From NCBI GenBank assembly GCA_015061885.1, contig SUVS01000005.1, positions 1 through 64,000 of the forward strand: a stretch of 64,000 nucleotides of DNA, written 5' to 3'. The notes under the pieces are model-generated. The model saw only the letters and a list, made by a program, of their open reading frames with translations. It ran no database searches and was not told where the DNA came from. Made by a program: the position numbers and the translations under genes. Shown one piece after another: positions 22,107-31,110 of the stretch (the first letter of the stretch is position 1; every line of letters begins with the position of its first letter). This stretch comes from Lentisphaerota bacterium (lineage in GTDB: Bacteria; Verrucomicrobiota; Lentisphaeria; Victivallales; Victivallaceae).

Positions 22107-24005
22107 TCAGGATATGCTTTTCAGGAAGAGTTCCAACATCAGTAGATTGCCGAGCAATTCACTGTGATCTTTCCGGTAGTTGTTGTGTGCATTGAGCAAT
22201 TCTGTCAACGCATTTTTATTTATCCGGTTGCCGCTTACCAGACTGCCTTCCAGCAAATGTTCCTGCAGTTGGCTTTTCCATTCGTTGCGGAACCATTCGC
22301 CGATGGGCACGGCAAATCCGCGTTTTCTGCCGTTGGCGATTTCGGGGGCAATCAAATCTTTTACGGCTCTTTTCAGAACTCTTTTGCGGTCACAGCCTTT
22401 CTGTTTGAACTCAAAAGGCAGTCGGGCGGCAAATTCCACTACATCTTTATCCAGAAACGGCGACCGCACTTCCAGCGAAAAGTGCATACTTGCCCGGTCG
22501 GCTTTTACTAAAATATCATCCACCAGATAGGTTTTTACATCACACTCGGCATAGCGTTCTGCCGGTTCAGGCGTAGTTGTTTCCAGCAATGCCTTTGCCA
22601 GATTGCCGCCGGTAAGATAAGAACTGTTCTGCAAAGCCGTGCCAAAAAGTTTCTGCTCCAATTCAGCGGTGGTCTTTGCCATCAACTCTATATAACGCAG
22701 ATGTTCAGGCGTAGCAGATAACCGCAGAAAACGGCACAAACGGGAAACTCTTGAGCGTTTGCCGTGATCCGGGAATATCCGGCTGGCTGTTGCAGCAATC
22801 AAACGCCGCAATGCCGGGGGCAGTGCCGCATCCAATATGGCACAATAACGCATGGCGTAATAACGCTCGTAGCCGCCGAATATTTCGTCGGAGCCGTCGC
22901 CGGAAAGCATCAATTTGTTGCTTTGAGCGGCAAATTTGCTCAACAATGCACTCGGCAGCAGCGAAAAATCTGCAAACGGTTCGCCGCAGGTTGCTGCCAA
23001 TTCCTGCAAAAGTTCAAAACTGCGGCAATCGACGATCTGCGTACAGTGTTTTATACTGCCGGGATGCTTACGGTTGAGAAAATCCACCGTAACTGCGGCA
23101 AAATCGCGTTCATCGTACAAACTTTCGTTAAATCCGATCGTACAGGCGTTGAGCGGACTGTTGCTGTGTATGTTTGCCAGTGCCGCAACTGCCGCCGAAT
23201 CCACCCCGCCGGAAAGGAAAATACCGCACGGCACATCGGCGATCAGCCGTTTTTTTACGGCACTGTGCAGTTTTTTAAGCAAGACATCGGCAGCATCTTC
23301 AAACGATATATCAAGTTTATCCTGATAACTTATCTGCCAATAGCGTTTACACTCGGCTTTGCCGGAGGCATCAAACACTGTTTGCGTTGCCGGCGGCAGT
23401 TGATAAACATTTCTGAATGCACATTTACTGCCGGGAATATAACTTAATGCAATAAAATCTCTGACCGCCTCTTCATCGAGTTCATTCTGCCATGCCGGAT
23501 GAACTTTCAATGCCTGCAATGTGCTGGCAAAGACCACCGCTCCATCGGGGGCAACAAAGTAATAAAGCGGCTTTTTGCCCAGACGGTCTCGCATCAGCAG
23601 CAGTGTATTATTCCGCCGGTCGTAAATGGCAAAGGCAAACATGCCGTCAAGTTTGCTCAATCCGGCAGTGCCTTCCTGCAAATAAAGTTCAAGAATAACT
23701 TCAGTATCACCGGCGGTTTTGAAAACTGTGCCGTTCTTTTCCAGAATTTTCCGGATCTCCCGGAAGTTGTAAATTTCGCCGTTAAAAGTTATCATGCAGC
23801 TTTTGTCCGACGAAAACATCGGCTGATCTGAACGCGGATCAAGGTCAATTATCGACAAACGCCGATGTCCGAAAACCGTGTTGTTCAAACATTGAACTCC
23901 ACCGGCATCCGGCCCGCGGCGGATAAGTGCTTCTGCCATCTGCAATGCACTCTGACGGGACTTTTCCGGCGAAAGTGAATTATATATGCCGACTATACCG
24001 CACAT
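22107..24005 (-). CDS. asnB: Glutamine-hydrolysing asparagine synthetase
   Basis: A 632-residue AsnB-type enzyme that makes asparagine (or amidates a related carboxylate) from aspartate, ATP and glutamine. The N-terminal class II glutaminase begins MCGIVGIYN with Cys2 as nucleophile and has RRGPDAGG, FNGEIYNFREIR and GDTEVILELY. The synthetase domain has the pyrophosphate loop FLSGGVDSAAVAALA near residue 265 and LSGDGSDEIFGGYERY. It is the last gene of a six-gene minus-strand operon and starts one base after the PqiC-like lipoprotein gene ends. Some AsnB-type enzymes of this length act in cell-surface polymer pathways rather than asparagine supply; that is possible here. Confidence 0.93.
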   Translation of the reverse strand: MCGIVGIYNSLSPEKSRQSALQMAEALIRRGPDAGGVQCLNNTVFGHRRLSIIDLDPRSDQPMFSSDKSCMITFNGEIYNFREIRKILEKNGTVFKTAGDTEVILELYLQEGTAGLSKLDGMFAFAIYDRRNNTLLLMRDRLGKKPLYYFVAPDGAVVFASTLQALKVHPAWQNELDEEAVRDFIALSYIPGSKCAFRNVYQLPPATQTVFDASGKAECKRYWQISYQDKLDISFEDAADVLLKKLHSAVKKRLIADVPCGIFLSGGVDSAAVAALANIHSNSPLNACTIGFNESLYDERDFAAVTVDFLNRKHPGSIKHCTQIVDCRSFELLQELAATCGEPFADFSLLPSALLSKFAAQSNKLMLSGDGSDEIFGGYERYYAMRYCAILDAALPPALRRLIAATASRIFPDHGKRSRVSRLCRFLRLSATPEHLRYIELMAKTTAELEQKLFGTALQNSSYLTGGNLAKALLETTTPEPAERYAECDVKTYLVDDILVKADRASMHFSLEVRSPFLDKDVVEFAARLPFEFKQKGCDRKRVLKRAVKDLIAPEIANGRKRGFAVPIGEWFRNEWKSQLQEHLLEGSLVSGNRINKNALTELLNAHNNYRKDHSELLGNLLMLELFLKSIS

Positions 24006-24006
24006 A

Positions 24007-24561
24007 TCAGTTACCTGAACGGATCTTTCCGGCGGCCCGGCCGATCTGTTCTGCGGCTTTTCCGGCGGCTCGACTCATGGCATCTGCCAGTTCAGTGGGA
24101 GCGTTGGATTTGATTTTTTCTTTGATAAGCAAAGTACCGGCTTCGTGGCGGAGATCATAACGCATTTCGTATTTCATTGCCAACACTGCTTCGGATTTTA
24201 TCATGTCAAACTCAAAGGCTGTGATCGTACAGCGTAAGGATGCTGTTTTGCTCAAACGGGTATTGTCCGGCAAAGCGAAAGCCTGTTCCAGATACCGCTG
24301 CAACATGCGTTCAGGCATCTGCACCCAGCAGTTGTTATTATCATGCACCATACGGTTACCGGCAAAACGGAACAGCATACGGCTCTGGGCGGGGCTGTCG
24401 TTGGATACAGCACTGACCATAAGCAACGCATTGTTTTTTCCCGCAACGGGCGATTGCAGATCGTAATACTCTCTCTGAACATGACTGCGTGGTGTCAATA
24501 CACAGCCGGTGCAACATGCCGCCAGCAACAGAACGGGTAAAAGTCTGGTAAAACTTTTCAT
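24007..24561 (-). CDS. PqiC-like ABC-transport auxiliary lipoprotein
   Basis: The 184-residue protein begins with a lipoprotein signal (MKSFTRLLPVLLLAACCTGC). It then follows the DUF330/PqiC pattern: REYYDLQSP, a strand-rich middle with SRMLFRFAGNRMVHDNNNCWVQMPERMLQRYLEQAF, and a late helical segment. In Proteobacteria such proteins work with MCE-type lipid transport complexes at the outer membrane. No MCE or permease gene is nearby, so only the family is suggested. It overlaps the upstream LysM gene by four bases (ATGA) and ends one base before asnB. The end is rich in Ala/Arg/Gly (RAAGKAAEQIGRAAGKIRSG). Confidence 0.65.
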   Translation of the reverse strand: MKSFTRLLPVLLLAACCTGCVLTPRSHVQREYYDLQSPVAGKNNALLMVSAVSNDSPAQSRMLFRFAGNRMVHDNNNCWVQMPERMLQRYLEQAFALPDNTRLSKTASLRCTITAFEFDMIKSEAVLAMKYEMRYDLRHEAGTLLIKEKIKSNAPTELADAMSRAAGKAAEQIGRAAGKIRSGN

Positions 24562-25460
24562 TGATTATTTCCTTGAACTGTATTTTTATTGGTTGGTAGT
24601 GGAGGTATATTCAAATTCATTCCCGGCCGCAGTTTACGGGCATCGACCCGGGGATTTGCCTGCATTATCATATAATAAAGCGAACTTTTGCCGTAAACTT
24701 TGCGGGCAATGCCGCCGGGAGTATCTCCGGCAACGACTTTATATTGGCGGTAGCCGCCGGTTGACACTGCACTATTTGCCGGTTCAGGCACGGTTACGGC
24801 AACGGGCTTTTGCCGCAGTTTCCGCAATTTTTCAACTTCCTGCCGTATGGCGTTGTAACGAACCTGGTATTGAGCGAGCTTATTTTTAAGTTCTGAAATT
24901 TCCGCATCTCTGGCGGCAATGATTTCTCTGTTGCCGGAAGCATTATCCGCTGTCGGCAGAGGAGGATTTTTATCTGCATTTTCTGCCGTATTTGCTGTAT
25001 TGCTTTCCGGCACAGCGGGCAGTTCAGTATTTGGTTCTTTCTCCGGAGCGGCAACTTGTTTATTTTCCGGAACTTCCGCCGTTGCGGCTGTTTTGCCGAA
25101 GCGGATGGCAAGTTCTTCGTAACTGCGTTTTTCCGCTTGCGTGAGCCATGCTTTTACTTCTTCGGCATCGGAGGCTTCGGGCATTGATTGCAAATATGTT
25201 TTATAGTGATAGACTGCCGACGCCGGATCGTTGAGCATTTCATCGTAAACCGAAGCGAGTAGTTTATGCGTATAAATACTGCGGGGGCGGCGTTTTAAAA
25301 GTTCGTTCAGTTTTTCGGCGGCATCTTTGCCGTTGCCCGCCTGACGATCCTGCATAGCTTTGATATAAAGCGGATGCCGCCGTTCATCGGCTTCACTGCA
25401 ACCGCTTAACAGCGATACGGCGGAGAATACAAGCATAATGATTTTGAACCAACTCTTCAT
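24558..25460 (-). CDS. LysM-domain lipoprotein with TPR-like N-terminal region
   Basis: A 300-residue envelope protein. It has a lipobox signal (MKSWFKIIMLVFSAVSLLSGC), a TPR-like helical part (LYIKAMQDRQAGNGKDAAEKLNELLKRRP; KLLASVYDEMLNDPASAVYHYKTYL), a low-complexity Glu/Pro/Asn/Ala linker, a coiled-coil segment (ISELKNKLAQYQVRYNAIRQEVEKLRKL), and a C-terminal LysM domain (QYKVVAGDTPGGIARKVYG...PGMNLNIPP) for peptidoglycan binding. It overlaps rsmE and the following lipoprotein gene by four bases each, so these are translationally coupled. Confidence 0.85.
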   Translation of the reverse strand: MKSWFKIIMLVFSAVSLLSGCSEADERRHPLYIKAMQDRQAGNGKDAAEKLNELLKRRPRSIYTHKLLASVYDEMLNDPASAVYHYKTYLQSMPEASDAEEVKAWLTQAEKRSYEELAIRFGKTAATAEVPENKQVAAPEKEPNTELPAVPESNTANTAENADKNPPLPTADNASGNREIIAARDAEISELKNKLAQYQVRYNAIRQEVEKLRKLRQKPVAVTVPEPANSAVSTGGYRQYKVVAGDTPGGIARKVYGKSSLYYMIMQANPRVDARKLRPGMNLNIPPLPTNKNTVQGNNQ

Positions 25461-26170
25461 GGCTTTATCTCCGCAGTGCGGGCAAGGGTCAGCAGATATG
25501 CCGCTCCGGCGAGTGCGGCATTTTCCAGCCGGAAAATGTATTTACCCAGCGTTATACCTTTGCCGGAACCGGTCAGTATTTCGATTTCTTTTTCGTCAAA
25601 TCCGCCTTCCGGGCCGACCATCCATGCCATTTTCAGTTTGTTGGTGTACGAAAGGTCTTCCGGCAGCAGCAATACGCCGTGCTGGGAGCCGAAAAATATC
25701 TTTATATCGTTTTCAAGACAATACTTTACTGCTTCATCGACCGTTAACGCATTATTGATTTGAGGCATAAATGGATTGCCGGACTGCTTGCAGGCTTCTT
25801 CCAGCAATGTGAACCAGCGTTCGGGGATACCATCTTTTTCGGATACGCTGTAACGGCATTTCAGCGGAGTTATGGAGCTGGCTCCGGCTTCGGTGACCGG
25901 CTTTAACAGAGCATCGAGTTTGGAATTTTTGGGCAGAGCCGCAAAGATATGCAGCTCTATATTGTCAGGCATAAAAACCTGACGGGACAAAACTTTTATA
26001 CCACGCTCCGCCGTAGCTTCCGCTTCGGCAACTGTACCGTTGCCGTCGCACAGCCGGAGTTTTTCGCCGCACCGGCAGCGGAGAGTTTTGAAGAGGTGAT
26101 CGCGTTCCCGTTTTTCCAACTCAAAGACTGTGCCGGGTTCAGGGATAGATTTTACAAAAGCTGTGTGCAT
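25457..26170 (-). CDS. rsmE: 16S rRNA m3U1498 methyltransferase RsmE
   Basis: A 237-residue SPOUT methyltransferase that methylates U1498 of 16S rRNA. The N-terminal PUA-like domain (FELEKRERDHLFKTLRCRCGEKLRLCDG) and the C-terminal knot with MVGPEGGFDEKEIEIL and GKGITLGKYIFRLENAALAGAAYLL are diagnostic. The usual LGxRILRxETA appears as LGKYIFRLENA, a mild variation. It starts nine bases after the TrmH-family gene and overlaps the LysM gene by four bases. Confidence 0.93.
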   Translation of the reverse strand: MHTAFVKSIPEPGTVFELEKRERDHLFKTLRCRCGEKLRLCDGNGTVAEAEATAERGIKVLSRQVFMPDNIELHIFAALPKNSKLDALLKPVTEAGASSITPLKCRYSVSEKDGIPERWFTLLEEACKQSGNPFMPQINNALTVDEAVKYCLENDIKIFFGSQHGVLLLPEDLSYTNKLKMAWMVGPEGGFDEKEIEILTGSGKGITLGKYIFRLENAALAGAAYLLTLARTAEIKP

Positions 26171-26179
26171 AATGTTTTT

Positions 26180-26956
26180 TCACCCCTTGATACTTGAGCG
26201 TCTGACATGTTCAAAAAGTACGATCGTGGCGGCTTGTGCCGCGTTGAGCGATTCAAAATTTCCCGGCATGGGGATCGTTACGCGGTTGCCGGAAACTTCG
26301 CTGCCGATACCGTGAGCTTCGCTGCCGATAACCACAACACTTTTTTCAAACAGTCCGGCAGACTCAAAACAGCTTTCGCCGGTATGCGGATCTGTCAGAT
26401 AAATATTTTTATATCCGCATCGGGCGGCAAATCCGGTCAATGTTTTCAGATCGGCAAACTCCCGCAGAATCATACCGAACTGTGCCCCCAGTGCCGAACG
26501 GGTAACTTTGGGTGCAAACGGGTCAGCGGAACCGGCGGTGTACCAGAACTCTTTCAGCCCCGCCGCTCTGGCTGTACGCAATATGGTACCGAAATTCCCC
26601 GGATCACCCAGCTGATCCACCGCCAGAATAAAGGGATCTGCCGGAGACGGAAATTTTTCCGGATCAACTGCGGGGCGTTTGACCAGCAGTAATATACCCT
26701 GACTGGTGATGGTGCCGGAGAGTTTCTGCAATTTTTCGTCGTCAACAATGGCGTGATCTATATTGTCAAAATCAAATCGCCCGTGCAATTTACCGCTGGT
26801 GACTGCCAGAGCAATATTACTGCGGTCAACTGCGGCAAGCACTTCGGTGCAACAGCGTACACCTTCGCAAAGACAGTACGGACTTTTTTTGCGTCCGTGC
26901 CGACTCTGTAAATCGGTAAATTCCCGTTCCATGCGGCGGGTCAGTTCTACGGTCAT
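26180..26956 (-). CDS. TrmH/SpoU-family RNA 2'-O-methyltransferase
   Basis: A 258-residue SPOUT enzyme with the three motifs of the family: LAVDQLGDPGNFGTILRTARAAG (motif 1, with the catalytic arginine), VVIGSEAHGIG (motif 2) and VTIPMPGNFESLNAAQAATIVLFEH (motif 3, knot). An N-terminal substrate-binding part precedes these. It is close to RlmB/TsnR-type rRNA methylases, but the target nucleotide cannot be told. It sits in an operon directly before rsmE, so two rRNA-type methylases are co-expressed. Confidence 0.9.
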   Translation of the reverse strand: MTVELTRRMEREFTDLQSRHGRKKSPYCLCEGVRCCTEVLAAVDRSNIALAVTSGKLHGRFDFDNIDHAIVDDEKLQKLSGTITSQGILLLVKRPAVDPEKFPSPADPFILAVDQLGDPGNFGTILRTARAAGLKEFWYTAGSADPFAPKVTRSALGAQFGMILREFADLKTLTGFAARCGYKNIYLTDPHTGESCFESAGLFEKSVVVIGSEAHGIGSEVSGNRVTIPMPGNFESLNAAQAATIVLFEHVRRSSIKG

Positions 26957-26992
26957 AAACAGTTCTTCCGCCCTGAAAAATCTTTTTTACGC

Positions 26993-27682
26993 TTACTTGG
27001 TTTTGACTGCCGCGGGCAGATTGGCAAGCATACTGTTGATCTGACCGCTATAACTTTGCAGAGTTGCACGGTCAGCGGCGGGAGCAGTACGGATAAACCG
27101 TTTGGCACTTTCCAGAATATTTCTGGCATCGGCGGTTTTACCGGCAAGCGTGTAAAGTCTGGCGGCACTGATGTATGCTTCGGCGGCATAAGCGGCACTG
27201 CCGGGAGTACGGACGGATTTGGCAAAGTCGGCAAAGTTCTTGGCACCTTCGGCATATTTGCCTTCCAACTCATCCACATAAGCAAGGTTCAAGCGGGCTC
27301 TCCACTGAACTTCCACAGCACTGTTGTCGGCGGCGGCAGTCAGCAGTTGTTTGCGGGCATTGGCATAATCTTTTTTGGCAATATACATACCGGCAAGACG
27401 CACATAGATCGCCGCCGGAGCTTTGCCGTGATCTTTGATCGCTTTTTCCAGCTGGGCAATATCGGTGGCTTTGTCGTATGCAATTGCGGCGGCAGCCGCA
27501 CTTTTGTTGCTGAAGTATTTTACCGAAACGATCGCCGCTACGATCACCACCACGGCGATCGCGGCGTAAACGATATGTTTCCAGTGAGTAGCAAAGAAAT
27601 ATTCAAAACGATCGAAATCGTCCATCACTTCTTTCATCTGATCGTTGATCTTCTTCTGACGGTTCAAGTTTACACTGCTCAT
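26993..27682 (-). CDS. Membrane-anchored TPR protein (YfgM-like)
   Basis: A 229-residue protein. An N-terminal cytoplasmic stretch (KINDQMKEVMDDFDRFEYFFATHWKH) is followed by one transmembrane helix (IVYAAIAVVVIVAAIVSV) and about four TPR-like helix pairs (AAIAYDKATDIAQLEKAI; APAAIYVRLAGMYIAKKDYANARKQLL; AAYAAEAYISAARLYTLAGKTADARNIL). This layout matches TPR_21/YfgM-like proteins that help secreted proteins after the Sec translocon. It is the first gene of the six-gene operon running to asnB; the gap to the next gene is 36 bases. Confidence 0.75.
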   Translation of the reverse strand: MSSVNLNRQKKINDQMKEVMDDFDRFEYFFATHWKHIVYAAIAVVVIVAAIVSVKYFSNKSAAAAAIAYDKATDIAQLEKAIKDHGKAPAAIYVRLAGMYIAKKDYANARKQLLTAAADNSAVEVQWRARLNLAYVDELEGKYAEGAKNFADFAKSVRTPGSAAYAAEAYISAARLYTLAGKTADARNILESAKRFIRTAPAADRATLQSYSGQINSMLANLPAAVKTK

Positions 27683-27785
27683 TTTATAAAAATCCTTTCA
27701 TAAATTTTCTTTTAAAATATAACATTGCCTAATATAACCGCAATATTGCATACTTGCAACTTTATAGACAAAAAAATATTTATTT

Positions 27786-28169
27786 TCAGCTTCCGAAAAG
27801 CGTCTTTGCCAGATAAAATCCGCCGCCGGCGGCAGTTATGCCGGATATGTTCTGCAAAAATATGTTCAGGGCGAATTTGCCGTACTGTTCTCCGGCAAGA
27901 AAAACACAGCTTTCCAACGCAAAGGTGCTGAAAGTGGTAAAAGCCCCCAGAAACCCCACAAATAATACCGGAAAATACTCTTCAAATCCGGCAAATTTAT
28001 TTTTACACAATATATAACAGAATCCGGCAATGAATGCACCAAGTATATTCACCGCCAGCGTCCCCCACGGGAACCCCGGCAGAAGCATATTTACGCCTTT
28101 GACGGCAAAAAACCTTGATAGAGTCCCCAAAACTCCGGCAACACATATAAGCAGAACGATTTTCACCAC
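27786..28169 (-). CDS. crcB: Fluoride ion channel CrcB/Fluc
   Basis: A 127-residue four-helix protein that exports fluoride as a dual-topology dimer. Motifs are GVLGTLSRFF at the N terminus, PWGTLAVNILGAFIAGF in helix 2 and the pore segment GFLGAFTTFSTFALE in helix 3. It starts with GTG immediately after the stop of the membrane protein gene upstream (TGAGTGGTG), so the two are translationally coupled. I did not recognise a fluoride riboswitch upstream. Confidence 0.93.
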   Translation of the reverse strand: MVKIVLLICVAGVLGTLSRFFAVKGVNMLLPGFPWGTLAVNILGAFIAGFCYILCKNKFAGFEEYFPVLFVGFLGAFTTFSTFALESCVFLAGEQYGKFALNIFLQNISGITAAGGGFYLAKTLFGS

Positions 28170-28799
28170 TCACCTCAAACTTGAAAAAAAATAAAATTTG
28201 CTGCTGTCGCGGCACCAGGTGTACATTATTCCACTGTCGGTACCGTTGTAAGTAGAGTAGGAGTAACCGTTTTTGACCGTTACCGGCGTCGGCTCGTACT
28301 TTTCGCTCCGGTGCTGTTCTATAAGGTTTCCGGCTGTGTTGCGGATTGTTTCCGGCTTGGTGATATTTTCCAGTTTCCATCCCCGATTTATTACCAGAAG
28401 TTTCAAATCATTTTCGCTCAAAGCTCCTTCGCAGGCTCTGAAGTTGTAACTGTTTATAAAAGTTGCGTCCTTCAATATAACATTAAAAAATTTGTATTCA
28501 GGAACATTTTCCCCTATATCAGGATTGCGGGTCATGTAAGTTACAGCAACCAGCCACCCCGGTATCAGCATAAAAGGCACCAGAAATGCCGCCCCGATAC
28601 TCAATGCTGTTGCCTCAATGATTTTACGCCACTTGCCGACAGAGTTCCGAATCCCGCACCGGACAATTTTTACAGCCCAGAAAAGAGCGTAAAGCAAGTT
28701 TACTATATAAAACAGATTCACCCACCCGGAAATTGCCGCAATCACCAACAAAGCAACAATTGAAAAGTGGAAATAAAACTTTTTGCCGGGCTTTTTCAT
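28170..28799 (-). CDS. Membrane protein of unknown function
   Basis: A 209-residue protein that I do not recognise. It has three to four hydrophobic helices in the first 100 residues (FSIVALLVIAAISGWVNLFYIVNLLYALFW; ALSIGAAFLVPFMLIPGWLVAV). A polar C-terminal half contains ACEGALSENDLKLLVINRG and ends in an aromatic-rich stretch (SKFYFFSSLR). It lies between the exbD-like gene and crcB in a five-gene minus-strand cluster and abuts crcB directly. Confidence 0.65.
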   Translation of the reverse strand: MKKPGKKFYFHFSIVALLVIAAISGWVNLFYIVNLLYALFWAVKIVRCGIRNSVGKWRKIIEATALSIGAAFLVPFMLIPGWLVAVTYMTRNPDIGENVPEYKFFNVILKDATFINSYNFRACEGALSENDLKLLVINRGWKLENITKPETIRNTAGNLIEQHRSEKYEPTPVTVKNGYSYSTYNGTDSGIMYTWCRDSSKFYFFSSLR

Positions 28800-28835
28800 A
28801 CCATATATTTGGGAAATATCAATGATAAATGGAGA

Positions 28836-29255
28836 TCATTTCTCTTTGCCGTCGCTCAAGGTTACCAGCTGAACATTTTTGAAGCCGGATTCGCGGATGG
28901 TTTTCATTACTTCAATAACTTCGCTGTAACTGCGGGAGCCGTCGGCGCGCAGCAGCAGCGTTGCATCGGGACTGGTTGCCTGCAAAGTTTTCAAAGTCAC
29001 CAGCAGTTCTTTGGGCGTTATGGGCTGTTTTTCGTAGGTCAATATGCCGTCGCGGGTGATCGTGAGATTGCGGGTCACTTTTTCGGCATCGATCTTGTCG
29101 GCATTCATGGTCGGCGGCGTAACATCTATACCGTTTTCCATCAATGGCGTGGTGATCATAAAAACGATCAGCAGCATAAAGGTCAGGTCCAGCAGCGGCG
29201 TAATGTTGATTTCGTCCATAGCTTCCAGCTGTGAACGCATTTTTTTGCGAGCCAT
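28836..29255 (-). CDS. ExbD/TolR-type biopolymer transport protein
   Basis: A 139-residue protein with a short cytoplasmic N terminus, one membrane helix (INITPLLDLTFMLLIVFMITTPL) holding the conserved proton-relay Asp (LLDLTF), and a periplasmic domain (IDVTPPTMNADKI...VIEVMKTIRESGFKNVQLVT). With the ExbB/TolQ homologue three bases upstream it forms a proton-driven motor energising outer-membrane transport or Tol-Pal functions. ExbD and TolR cannot be told apart here because no tonB, tolA or pal is present. Confidence 0.92.
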   Translation of the reverse strand: MARKKMRSQLEAMDEINITPLLDLTFMLLIVFMITTPLMENGIDVTPPTMNADKIDAEKVTRNLTITRDGILTYEKQPITPKELLVTLKTLQATSPDATLLLRADGSRSYSEVIEVMKTIRESGFKNVQLVTLSDGKEK

Positions 29256-29258
29256 AAA

Positions 29259-30359
29259 TCACACCCTCATAGAGTCTTCCGGTTCATTGCCGCTGCCGTT
29301 CAGATTGTTGAATGGCATTTGCGGCTGCTGATACTGCATTTGAACTTGTTGCGGGACAGTCTGCGACCGCTGATACTGCATTTGCGGCTGCTGTGGAACA
29401 GTCTGCGGCTGCTGATACTGCATTTGAACCTGCTGCGGAGCAGTCTGCGGCTGCTGATACTGCATTTGTCCATCAGAATATGCCGGACGGTTGAATGAAG
29501 TCTGCCCCGCCGGAGCCGTTTGCTGACGGGGCGGCACATTGACCGGTATCTGTGCTGCGGGGCGGTTGAAAAGACCGTTGCCGCCGGCGGGCACCGGAGC
29601 GGGTTTATTTGCTTCAACTTCTTTGGCATTAAGCTGTTCAAGTTTAAGCCTTGCCATAAAAGATTCGCTGAAATTATCCATGGAAACAGTGATCTTGCGG
29701 ATCATGTGCGTCAACCAGTTGTAAGCCACCAGCGACGGGATCGCCACGATCAAGCCGGCAACGGTAGTCAGCAACGCCCCTGCCACCCCCGGAGCCAACG
29801 CCTGAATATTGGCACTGCCGGCGGAAGCTACTCCGCAAAAGGCGATCATCACCCCCCAGACCGTACCGAACAATCCCAGAAACGGTGCCAGACTTACGGC
29901 AGTTGCCAACATGCCGATACCCTGTTCAATAACAAATATCTGGCTGGAAATTTCCCGTTCCATGGCAGTCTGCACCGCATCAAGCTGTGCGGAAGAGAGT
30001 TTACGCGGCCCACGGTCGGCAACCGACGGAGCCCGTGAACGCACTTCTTCGGCAGTCTGTCCGTAGAACTCCAGCAGTTGTTCCATGCCGCTGATATAAA
30101 CTTTTGCCACCGGACAGGGGTTTTCCATACCGTCACGCAAAACAGAATTCATGCCGCTCTGCTCGTTGAATGACTCGGCAAACCGTTCCGAAAGTTTCTG
30201 TGCCCGGTAAAGCCCCAGCCATTTTTCGATCATAATGAACCATGCGACCATTGAACACAAAAAGAGCAATACAACAATACCTTTGCCCATGGCATCGGAG
30301 TTGGCAAAAGCATACCACACTCCGGCATCGGCAAGCGGAACAAGATTACTTATCAGCAT
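29259..30359 (-). CDS. MotA/TolQ/ExbB-type proton channel with Gln-rich tail
   Basis: A 366-residue inner-membrane protein. The first helix (GIVVLLFLCSMVAWFIMIEKWLGLY) and the two later helices of the family (MLATAVSLAPFLGLFGTVWGVMIAF; APGVAGALLTTVAGLIVAIPSLVAYNWL) are clear; the conserved region forms the proton path with the ExbD/TolR partner. After about residue 250 the protein has an unusual cytoplasmic tail, Pro- and Gln-rich, with four near copies of MQYQQPQTVPQQVQ. It lies between hisB (13 bases upstream) and the exbD-like gene (three bases downstream). Confidence 0.92.
   Translation of the reverse strand: MLISNLVPLADAGVWYAFANSDAMGKGIVVLLFLCSMVAWFIMIEKWLGLYRAQKLSERFAESFNEQSGMNSVLRDGMENPCPVAKVYISGMEQLLEFYGQTAEEVRSRAPSVADRGPRKLSSAQLDAVQTAMEREISSQIFVIEQGIGMLATAVSLAPFLGLFGTVWGVMIAFCGVASAGSANIQALAPGVAGALLTTVAGLIVAIPSLVAYNWLTHMIRKITVSMDNFSESFMARLKLEQLNAKEVEANKPAPVPAGGNGLFNRPAAQIPVNVPPRQQTAPAGQTSFNRPAYSDGQMQYQQPQTAPQQVQMQYQQPQTVPQQPQMQYQRSQTVPQQVQMQYQQPQMPFNNLNGSGNEPEDSMRV
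29312..29470 (-). repeat. In-gene tandem repeat coding the Gln/Pro-rich tail
   Basis: Near-identical units of 39-42 bp, each coding a MQYQQPQT-type block (TVPQQVQ, TAPQQVQ), stand in tandem at the 3' end of the ExbB/TolQ-like gene. Unit number could change by slippage or recombination. Confidence 0.8.
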
Positions 30360-30372
30360 AAAACGTTACTCC

Positions 30373-30972
30373 TCAATCCAAAGTGCCTTTAGTGGAAAGT
30401 ACGCCCTGAACTCTGGGGTCGTAAGTCGTTGCCATATCCAGAGCTTTGGCAAAACCTTTGAAAATCGCTTCCAGACAGTGATGGGCTTCGTTGCCGGCAA
30501 GCAGTCTTATGTGCATATTGAGGCCCGCTTTTACGCAGAGAGCCTGAAAAAACTCATGAAAAAGCTGTACATCAATATCGCCGACCTGTGTTGCGGGCAT
30601 TTTTACATCATACACAAGATAAGGTCTGCCGGAAAGGTCGAGAGCGATTTCAGCCAGAGCCTCATCCATCGGCAGCAGAAAACTGCCGTAGCGGCGGATA
30701 CCAACTTTATCACCGGCGGCTTGAGCAATGGCACTGCCGAGTGCCAGACCGAGGTCTTCCATGCTGTGATGATAATCCACATGAGTATCGCCCTTTTCTT
30801 CGATAGTCAGATCAAAGAAACCGTGTTTGGCAAAAAGTTCCAGCATGTGATCCAGAAATCCGATGCCGGTATGAATATCGGATTTACCGGTGCCGTCGAT
30901 ATTGAAAGTAAGTTTGATTGCTGTTTCGCGGGTAACGCGTTCCACCGAAGCCTGACGGGATTTATTTTCCAT
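30373..30972 (-). CDS. hisB: Imidazoleglycerol-phosphate dehydratase
   Basis: A 199-residue monofunctional HisB catalysing the sixth step of histidine synthesis (imidazole-glycerol phosphate to imidazole-acetol phosphate). Metal-binding histidine motifs are clear: HTGIGFLDHMLELFAKHG near residue 35, DTHVDYHHSMEDLGLALG near residue 64, then the repeat-half motifs FHEFFQALCVKAGLNMHIR and GNEAHHCLEAIFKGFAKAL. It heads a five-gene minus-strand cluster with the ExbB/ExbD pair, a common arrangement only by chance as no other his gene is present. Confidence 0.95.
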   Translation of the reverse strand: MENKSRQASVERVTRETAIKLTFNIDGTGKSDIHTGIGFLDHMLELFAKHGFFDLTIEEKGDTHVDYHHSMEDLGLALGSAIAQAAGDKVGIRRYGSFLLPMDEALAEIALDLSGRPYLVYDVKMPATQVGDIDVQLFHEFFQALCVKAGLNMHIRLLAGNEAHHCLEAIFKGFAKALDMATTYDPRVQGVLSTKGTLD

Positions 30973-31110
30973 AATTTGCTCTTTCCTGAATTTGAGATAA
31001 AAAAACTATTACATTTGTAATGTAATACCGCAAATAAAAAATGCAATCCCCGGAATAAGCAATTTACATGATTTTTATCAATGCCGCATACACAAGCGAA
31101 TACAGCATAC

